Origin: Sphingomonadaceae bacterium
GTDB lineage: Bacteria > Pseudomonadota > Alphaproteobacteria > Sphingomonadales > Sphingomonadaceae
Direction of reading: 5' to 3'
NCBI GenBank assembly: GCA_009926135.1
Contig: RFPL01000003.1
Location: 124,001-188,000 of the forward strand
DNA length: 64,000 nt
A program made the translations under genes and the position numbers. Positions within the stretch are counted from its first letter, which is position 1, and every line of letters begins with the position of its first letter. The notes beneath the pieces were generated by a model. That model did no database searches, had not been told where the DNA came from, and saw only the letters and a program-made list of their open reading frames with translations. Positions 58,335-64,000 of the stretch are shown in pieces.

Positions 58335-60755
58335 CTAGTTCCGTGCGGCCATCAGCACGCCGCCTACCTTGTCCGTCACCTGCTGCACCGTGAACGGCTT
58401 GGGGAGGAAATGGACGTCGGCGATGTCGATTTCCTTGCGCAGCTGTTCCTCGGCATAGCCTGACATGAACAGCACCGGCAGCGCTGGATGGCGGGTACGG
58501 ATTTCGCGGACCATGGCGGGACCGTCCATGCCCGGCATGACCACGTCCGAGAGGACCAGGTCGAATTCGGCGCCCTGCTCGACATAGGCCAGCCCTTCGT
58601 CACCATCGGCGGCGGCGGTGACGGTATAGCCGGCACGGGTCAGCGCGCGTTCGGCCACCGCGCGGACCATGTCCTCGTCCTCTACCAGCAGGATCCGCCC
58701 ACCCCCAGCCCACTGTTGGGCTGGCTCGGCCCGGACGGTCTTGGCGGCGAGTTCCTCGGCTGTGGCATGGTGGACCGGCAGATAGACAGTGAAGGTCGTG
58801 CCCTTGCCCACTTCGCTGTCGGCAAAGATGAACCCGCCCGATTGCTTGACGATGCCATAGACAGTCGAGAGGCCAAGTCCCGTGCCCTTGCCCAGTTCCT
58901 TGGTGGTGAAAAACGGTTCGAAGATCTTGCCGAGATAGTCGGGCGCGATGCCGGTGCCGGTGTCTTCCACCACCAGCGCGGTGTAATCGACCTGCGGCAT
59001 GATCGCGCTGCGCATGGCGCGCACATCCGCCGCCGTGACGCGACGCGTAGCCAGGGTGATCCGCCCGCCCCCGATCTCCCCCTTGGAGAGGATCGCGTCG
59101 CGGGCATTGACCACCAGATTGACGATCACTTGTTCCAGCTGGCTCGGATCGGCGCGCACGGCACCCAGATCGCGGTCATGCGCGACGGACAGCTTCACCT
59201 TTTCGCCGATCAGGCGGCGCAGCAGGGTCGAGACATCCTGAACCACGTCGGGCAGCTGCAGCACCTCGGGGCGCAGCGTCTGCTGGCGGCTGAAGGCGAG
59301 CAATTGGCGGGTCAGGCTGGCAGCGCGGTTCGAATTGGCGCGGATCTGCTGGATGTCGTCGTAATCGCTGTCCCCCGGCGTGTGGCGCAGCAGCATCAGG
59401 TCGCAGGTGCCGAGGATTGCGGTCAGCACATTGTTGAAATCGTGCGCCACCCCGCCCGCCAGCTGTCCCACGGCTTGCATCTTGGTCGCCTGGGCAACCT
59501 GGCGCTTGAGCCGGGTTTCCTCGCTGGAATCGGTCAGGCTGAGCAGCACGGCCGCTTCACCCAGCCCGCGCACCCCAGCGAGGCTGAGCGTCACCGGATC
59601 CTCGGGCTGGGTCCGCAGCCGCACCGCCAAGTCACCGGCAGCGGCTGGGCCTTGCGCAAAGCGGCGGATCGCGTCGGAAATGGCACCCTTGTCTTCCTGC
59701 ACCACCAGGTCGGTCGGATAGACCGGCGGGGCCTCACCCTCGCGGCCGGCGGCGCGCATGAAGGCGGGGTTCGCGAACAGCAGCCGCCCGTCGCGATCAG
59801 CCATGGCCAGGCCGAGCGGGAGATTGCCCAGCAAGGCCTCGAGATGCGGGACGGCAGCCGTCCCTTCGACCGCACCACCGCCCAGGCCGACCCCGGCCTC
59901 GACCAGCAGCATCAGCGAAGGCGTTGTGCCGTAGTCCACCACGCCGGGCGCGTCGGGATCGCGGACCGGCAGGTAATACATCGTCAGTGGATTGCCGCGC
60001 CGCCCTTCGCGGGCCCAACTGACCTGGTCACGCTCATCCTGGCGAAGGAAAGCGGTGAATTCCTGGCCGGTCAGCAGCGCTGCCGGATCGCCCGTGGCGC
60101 GGGCCGCAAAGCCCGGACTGGCGGCACGGATCTTCCCATCAGGATCGACGATCGCAGCCGCCATGCCGGCCGTTGCCAGCGCGCGGCCCAGCTTGCCGTC
60201 AAGGTGCGGAACCAGTTCGGCCACCGGATCGGGATTGGACAGCGGGCTGATTGTCCAGACCAGGTAATCGTCACCCCGGCCGGCCCGCAGCGCTGCGACG
60301 CTCCAGCGGCCGCTTTCATTCTCGATCAGGTCGGCCTTGCCCTGCCCGTCGCGCCAGCCCGTGCGGCCGGCCTTGGCAAGACGCTCAAGCGAGGCATTGT
60401 CGACCGGCAAGCGCGGCGGCGCGTGATTGGTGGTGAACCAGCTCTCGAAGGCGCGGTTCGCGCAGACCAGACGGCCGGCGCGGTCGGTAACCGCAACGGC
60501 GCAATCCGGTCGGTCGATTGCCGCGACCGTGACCGACCAGTCCGGCAAGGCATATTCGACCTGTTGCGCAGCCGCCCTCGGCTTGGTCAGTGTCCAGACC
60601 AGTCCGCCGAGCGCAATCAGCCCGCCGGCAAAAGCGGCGAGGACCAGCACTTCGCCGGTCGCGAGCCAGACCAGCGCAAGGCTTACGGCCAGCGCCGCGC
60701 CCACCAGCACCCGCTCTCCCCCACTTGGCGCAAGGCGGGAGCCCGGCGCGCTCAC
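58335..60755 (-). CDS. cckA: Hybrid sensor histidine kinase CckA
   Basis: Cell-cycle kinase/phosphatase that feeds ChpT, CtrA and CpdR. From the GTG at 60755, which overlaps the upstream stop as GTGA, it has 806 residues; a longer open frame to 61223 runs through another gene and is rejected. Two membrane helices (about 14-33, 35-57), PAS-like sensor regions (about 70-410), HisKA with phosphoacceptor His438 in GGVAHDFNN, HATPase (VNLVVNARDAI, VEDTGTGIAPD, GKGTGLGLSTVYG) and a C-terminal receiver with Asp737 in LVLSDVVMPGMDG. Confidence 0.94.
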   Translation of the reverse strand: MSAPGSRLAPSGGERVLVGAALAVSLALVWLATGEVLVLAAFAGGLIALGGLVWTLTKPRAAAQQVEYALPDWSVTVAAIDRPDCAVAVTDRAGRLVCANRAFESWFTTNHAPPRLPVDNASLERLAKAGRTGWRDGQGKADLIENESGRWSVAALRAGRGDDYLVWTISPLSNPDPVAELVPHLDGKLGRALATAGMAAAIVDPDGKIRAASPGFAARATGDPAALLTGQEFTAFLRQDERDQVSWAREGRRGNPLTMYYLPVRDPDAPGVVDYGTTPSLMLLVEAGVGLGGGAVEGTAAVPHLEALLGNLPLGLAMADRDGRLLFANPAFMRAAGREGEAPPVYPTDLVVQEDKGAISDAIRRFAQGPAAAGDLAVRLRTQPEDPVTLSLAGVRGLGEAAVLLSLTDSSEETRLKRQVAQATKMQAVGQLAGGVAHDFNNVLTAILGTCDLMLLRHTPGDSDYDDIQQIRANSNRAASLTRQLLAFSRQQTLRPEVLQLPDVVQDVSTLLRRLIGEKVKLSVAHDRDLGAVRADPSQLEQVIVNLVVNARDAILSKGEIGGGRITLATRRVTAADVRAMRSAIMPQVDYTALVVEDTGTGIAPDYLGKIFEPFFTTKELGKGTGLGLSTVYGIVKQSGGFIFADSEVGKGTTFTVYLPVHHATAEELAAKTVRAEPAQQWAGGGRILLVEDEDMVRAVAERALTRAGYTVTAAADGDEGLAYVEQGAEFDLVLSDVVMPGMDGPAMVREIRTRHPALPVLFMSGYAEEQLRKEIDIADVHFLPKPFTVQQVTDKVGGVLMAARN

Positions 60756-61333
60756 GGCTGAAGCGGTTCCTGCTGTCGGCGCTGGGCGATGATGCGTTCC
60801 TGTGCGGCGCGGCGCTTGCGGCGGACCCAGCTGGTCCAGGCGAAGGAAGAGACGAGATAGCCCACGGCCGCGCTGACGGTCGAGACAATGAACAGGCCTA
60901 GCAGCATCGCCGGGGCGGCGTCCGACAGCAGCCAGCTGGCCCATTCGCCAATGCCCGCCCCGCGCTCGTAGAGCCCGTAAAAGGTATCGACATCGGCATG
61001 GAAGCCAAGCTTGTTGCCCAGCCAGATCGACCCGGCGATGATGAACGGGGTCGTTGCCGGATTGGACAGGAAGGTCATCAACGCAGCCAGCGGGATATTG
61101 CCGCGGCACGGAACACACATGAACGCCGCACCCAGGATCTGGATCCCCGGGATCAGGGCAAAGATCCCAACCAGCAGGCCGACTGCTACCCCGCGCGGCA
61201 CCGAGCGGCGAGTAAAGCGCCATAGTTCGGGCCGGCGGGCGAAAGGCCCGATCCAGCGGCTGTGCTCAAGATCTTCGCGGCGCGGCATGTTGGCCCGGGC
61301 CCAGCGGAAAATTCGGGACGAAAGATCGCTCAT
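60752..61333 (-). CDS. DUF2062 membrane protein
   Basis: A 193-residue protein with about three to four hydrophobic segments and the DUF2062 features [37 protein letters not shown] and SNPATTPFI. Function unknown; the family is often next to cell-envelope or cell-cycle genes. It is coupled to smpB by an ATGA overlap (61330-61333) and to cckA by a GTGA overlap (60752-60755). Confidence 0.88.
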   Translation of the reverse strand: MSDLSSRIFRWARANMPRREDLEHSRWIGPFARRPELWRFTRRSVPRGVAVGLLVGIFALIPGIQILGAAFMCVPCRGNIPLAALMTFLSNPATTPFIIAGSIWLGNKLGFHADVDTFYGLYERGAGIGEWASWLLSDAAPAMLLGLFIVSTVSAAVGYLVSSFAWTSWVRRKRRAAQERIIAQRRQQEPLQP

Positions 61334-61812
61334 TTGTAGTCCCGCATAATCCGCGCCTGGTCACGCTTCCAGTCGCGTTCCTTGATGGTGGCGCGCTTGT
61401 CGGCCGCGTTCTTGCCCTTGGCCAGTGCCAGTTCAACCTTGGCGCGGCCGCGACCGTTGAAATAGATCGACAGCGGCACCAGCGTCATGCCCTTGCGTTC
61501 GACCGCACCGGTGAAGCGGGCAATCTCGCGCTCGTGGAGCAGCAATTTGCGCGGACGCTTGGGAACGTGGTTGTGGCGATTGCCGTGGCTGAATTCCGGC
61601 ACGTTGGAATTGATCAGCCAAACCTCGCCATTTTTCACCTCGGCATAGGCTTCCGCGATCGAGCCTTCGCCAAAGCGCAGGCTCTTCACCTCCGTCCCGG
61701 TCAGCGCGATCCCGGCCTCGACCGTGTCATCGATATAGTAATCGAACCGCGCCCGCCGATTTTCGGCGACCACTTTCTTCTTGTCGAATGCTGCGGGGGT
61801 CGGGCGGGCCAT
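61330..61812 (-). CDS. smpB: SsrA-binding protein SmpB
   Basis: Binds tmRNA and brings it to stalled ribosomes. The 160-residue protein has [29 protein letters not shown], the tmRNA-contact segment [38 protein letters not shown] and the basic C-terminal tail [20 protein letters not shown] at 61812 chosen. It follows dapA, as in many sphingomonads, and leads into DUF2062 and cckA. SmpB levels are cell-cycle controlled in Caulobacter. Confidence 0.96.
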   Translation of the reverse strand: MARPTPAAFDKKKVVAENRRARFDYYIDDTVEAGIALTGTEVKSLRFGEGSIAEAYAEVKNGEVWLINSNVPEFSHGNRHNHVPKRPRKLLLHEREIARFTGAVERKGMTLVPLSIYFNGRGRAKVELALAKGKNAADKRATIKERDWKRDQARIMRDYK

Positions 61813-61894
61813 GATCAAGGCGCATGTAAGCGCGGTTCGAAGAAAAGGAAACCGGTGGGCCGGTTAATTTACTGCCGGCGCGGTCATGCGTGTT

Positions 61895-62776
61895 CTAGAC
61901 CAGTCCGGCATGGGCCAGCCCGGCATCGACCGCGCGGCGCGCTTCTGCGCTGCATGGAACGAGCGGCAGCCGGACGTCCTCGGCCAGCCAGTCGCAAATC
62001 CGGCTCAGCGCATACTTGAGTGGCCCCGGCGAGGCATCGCTAAACAGCGCCTGATGCAGCGGGAACAGCCGCTCGTTGAGTTCGTGCGCCCTGGCCATGT
62101 CACCCGCTAGGCTTGCCGTCTGGAACTCCGCGCAGAGCCGGGGCGCGACATTGGCAGTGACGGAGATGCACCCAGCCCCGCCCCCGGCATTGTAATGCAG
62201 CGCCATGTCGTCATTACCGCAAAGCTGGACGAACCCGGCACCGAGCGCGAGGCGGTGGGCGGTGAGCCGGGTCATGTCGCCGCTGGCGTCCTTGATGCCG
62301 ATGATCCGGTCCGGAAAGCGGCGAGCCAGTTCGATCACCGTCTCGGGCTTGATGTCGGTCACGGTCCGCCCCGGGACGTTGTAGAGCACGATCGGCAGGT
62401 CGACCTGTTCAGCGAGATAGCTGAAATGGGCCAGCAGCCCGGCCTGGCTGGGGCGGTTGTAATAGGGCGCAACCATCAGCGCGGCATCAGCGCCGACCGC
62501 CTTGGCTTCTTGCATGTGCCACAAGGCGGTCTGGGTATCGTTGCTGCCGCAGCCGGCGATAACCGGCACGCGGCCGGCCGCCGCTTCGACCGTGATGGCA
62601 AACAGGCGGTGCTGCTCATCATTGGTCAAGGTCGGTGCTTCGCCCGTGGTGCCGCAGGGCACCAGCGCGGCGGAACCTTCGGTAATCTGCCAGTCGACCA
62701 GCCGGCGGAATGCGGCTTCGTCCACAGAACCGGCGGTGAACGGGGTGATCAGGGCCGGAATTGAGCCGGAGAACAT
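61895..62776 (-). CDS. dapA: 4-Hydroxy-tetrahydrodipicolinate synthase
   Basis: Condenses pyruvate and aspartate semialdehyde, first committed step to lysine and diaminopimelate. The 293-residue TIM barrel has LVPCGTTGEAPTL, Tyr132 in VLYNVPGRT and Schiff-base Lys162 in GIKDASGD. The ATG at 62776 follows GAGGAAGGG; an open upstream extension lacks similarity. It heads the dapA-smpB-DUF2062-cckA run. Confidence 0.97.
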   Translation of the reverse strand: MFSGSIPALITPFTAGSVDEAAFRRLVDWQITEGSAALVPCGTTGEAPTLTNDEQHRLFAITVEAAAGRVPVIAGCGSNDTQTALWHMQEAKAVGADAALMVAPYYNRPSQAGLLAHFSYLAEQVDLPIVLYNVPGRTVTDIKPETVIELARRFPDRIIGIKDASGDMTRLTAHRLALGAGFVQLCGNDDMALHYNAGGGAGCISVTANVAPRLCAEFQTASLAGDMARAHELNERLFPLHQALFSDASPGPLKYALSRICDWLAEDVRLPLVPCSAEARRAVDAGLAHAGLV

Positions 62777-62870
62777 GGACTTTACCCTTCCTCTTGGCCC
62801 ATAGGACCAGCGGCAGCCTATCCCGCGGCGGCCACTTCGTTCAGCGCCTGATAAGGAGCCTTTGCCGAGA

Positions 62871-64000
62871 ATGTCCAGCATGGTCCGCACGACATTTGCT
62901 TTGCTGCTGGCAAGCCTGGCAATAACTCCCTCAGTTGCATCCGCACAGGACGGTGCTGACTGGGACCGCGCCCGCGCCGAACAGGCGGCCGGACCGGCAA
63001 GCCCGATGGCCCAGGCCGTGGCGCGCTGGAAACTGCTGACCAGTTCCGACAGCTTCCTGTTCGATGACTATGCCAGCTTCCTGCTGAGCTATCCTGGCTT
63101 TCCCGAGGAAACCAGGCTGCGCGGCTATGCCGAACGCGCGCTTGAGCGGGAGAGCCTGCCAGCTGCGCGCATTGCCACCTTCTTCGATCGCTATCCCGCG
63201 ATCAGCAATTCCGCCCGTGCCCGCCACGCGCTGGCCCTGTTCGATCTGGGCCGGCCCGAAGCCGCGGAACTGGGCCGCGCGGTCTGGCGCGGCGGGTCAA
63301 TGAGCGACCCGAGCGAGGCGGCCTTGTCGGCGCGGCTCGCCAGCGTGCTGACTCCTGCCGATCATGATGCGCGGATGGACGCGCTGCTGTGGAACAACAA
63401 TTCGGCTCAGGCGGCCCGGCAACTGCTGTATGTCTCACCCGCCGCAGGTCCCGTCTTTCTGGCCCGATTGGGGTTGGTCAACGGGCAGGACCCTGCCGCC
63501 CAAGGCCTTGACCCCGGCCCTGGCGTGCTGCGCGACGCCGGCTATGTCTATAACCGCGTACGGATGCTGCGGACGACCGGGCAGCCAGGCCTGGCCGCGT
63601 CGGTCCTGGCCACGCGGCCACCGCTGGCAAATCCGCCGCGCGATGCCAGGCGCTGGATCGGGGAACTGCTGGCGGTCGCGCGCAGCAGCGAAGCCGCCAA
63701 CGCCGTGCGGATTGCCGCCGCAATTGATGAGACTTTCCCGCTGGGCACCGATGTCAGCGCGCAGTCGTTCCAGATCCGCGATGACTATACCTCGTTGATG
63801 TGGCTGGGCGGCACCCGGGCGCTTTACGAGCTGGGCGATGCATCGCGCGCGGCCCCGTTGTTCTGGCGTTATGGCGCGGCCGCGCGCAGCCCGCAGACGC
63901 GGTCAAAGGGCTATTACTGGGCCGGACGTGCCATGGCTCAGGCCGGGAAGCTGGCCGAAGCGAATCGCTATTTCGAAATGGCCGCGATCTACCCGGAGCA
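62871..64000 (+). CDS. Soluble lytic transglycosylase, N-terminal part (cut by window end)
   Basis: An open frame runs from about 62871 to the end of the window with no stop. It begins with a signal peptide (MSSMVRTTFALLLASLA ... SVASA) and continues with helical repeats typical of the U-domain of Slt70-type transglycosylases: DDYASFLLSYPGFPEETRLRG early and KGYYWAGRAMAQAGKLAEANRYFEMAA just before the end. The SLT catalytic domain with its Glu would lie beyond 64000. These enzymes cleave peptidoglycan glycan strands in the periplasm. AAGGAG lies 12 bases before the ATG; the ATG at 62880 or the TTG at 62862 are alternatives. Confidence 0.85.
   Translation, partial: MSSMVRTTFALLLASLAITPSVASAQDGADWDRARAEQAAGPASPMAQAVARWKLLTSSDSFLFDDYASFLLSYPGFPEETRLRGYAERALERESLPAARIATFFDRYPAISNSARARHALALFDLGRPEAAELGRAVWRGGSMSDPSEAALSARLASVLTPADHDARMDALLWNNNSAQAARQLLYVSPAAGPVFLARLGLVNGQDPAAQGLDPGPGVLRDAGYVYNRVRMLRTTGQPGLAASVLATRPPLANPPRDARRWIGELLAVARSSEAANAVRIAAAIDETFPLGTDVSAQSFQIRDDYTSLMWLGGTRALYELGDASRAAPLFWRYGAAARSPQTRSKGYYWAGRAMAQAGKLAEANRYFEMAAIYPE

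Noticed and set aside
58335..61223. Longer 962-residue start for CckA
   Set aside because: The extra 156 codons lie over the DUF2062 gene in another frame and have no kinase-like sequence; the GTG at 60755 overlaps the DUF2062 stop as GTGA and begins just before the membrane helices.

Overview
The window is ordinary chromosomal DNA of an alphaproteobacterium, almost certainly a member of the Sphingomonadales (Novosphingobium/Sphingopyxis/Erythrobacter type). The reasons are high GC with strongly biased third positions, the str operon order rpsL-rpsG-fusA-tuf-rpsJ, the trpF ... trpB-trpA-accD-folC order, alphaproteobacterial cell-cycle regulators (CckA, CpdR), direct-repeat LexA boxes before recA, and several sphingomonad-style genes (SapC-family protein, three acyl-CoA dehydrogenases with a thiolase-like protein). 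I see no phage, insertion sequence, plasmid or CRISPR signature. The genus call is inference.

Layout. 1-4935 is the str/S10 ribosomal region on the minus strand. 5391-7268 holds a PilZ-HTH fusion regulator and a PAS-GGDEF protein with degenerate GGDEF motif, separated by 333 bp dense in repeats and palindromes. 7265-10405 carries a beta-CASP metallo-hydrolase, a glutathione transferase and a TonB-like protein. 10412-19420 is an acyl-CoA catabolic block: a broken enoyl-CoA hydratase, thiolase, type 1 thiolase-like protein, nitronate monooxygenase-like flavoprotein, three acyl-CoA dehydrogenases and a VOC protein. 19539-29276 is envelope and core metabolism: OmpA, purB, lapA, pyrF, SIMPL protein, trpF, an outer-membrane protein on the other strand, trpB, trpA, accD, folC. 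29273-41735 mixes an AmpG-like permease, a Rieske oxygenase, rRNA modification (rluB, rsmD), an MHS transporter with an internal gap, pcrA/uvrD, an FkbM methyltransferase, a divergent M20 peptidase and a DEAD-box helicase. 41815-50046 has an FAD-linked oxidase, a SapC-family protein, a candidate small RNA, an N-formylglutamate amidohydrolase family gene, cpdR, tRNA-Val, a second enoyl-CoA hydratase, icd and a Kef-type antiporter. 50043-64000 has alaS, a methyltransferase, an EF-G paralogue, an arginase-family gene, recA, the dapA-smpB-DUF2062-cckA run, and a lytic transglycosylase cut by the window end.

How parts connect. An 18-bp palindrome (TTTAA-N8-TTAAA) recurs in the two divergent promoters of the acyl-CoA block and again before the second enoyl-CoA hydratase 28 kb away, so these genes probably share a repressor encoded elsewhere. 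CckA and CpdR belong to one phosphorelay controlling ClpXP proteolysis. recA carries two tandem LexA boxes.

The most unusual items are: (i) a 98-bp exact inverted copy of part of the metallo-hydrolase gene sitting inside, and breaking, the enoyl-CoA hydratase gene; (ii) the PilZ-HTH protein, whose c-di-GMP motifs are intact, next to an apparently inactive GGDEF protein and four tandem 11-bp repeats; (iii) the shared acyl-CoA palindrome; (iv) a compact intergenic RNA candidate with an exposed CCUCCUCCC; (v) ribosomal protein S12 carrying Arg at position 88; and (vi) five convergent gene pairs that share one CTAG as both stop codons. Protein starts were chosen from ribosome-binding sites and family lengths, so many differ from the longest open frame. 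No database search was possible.
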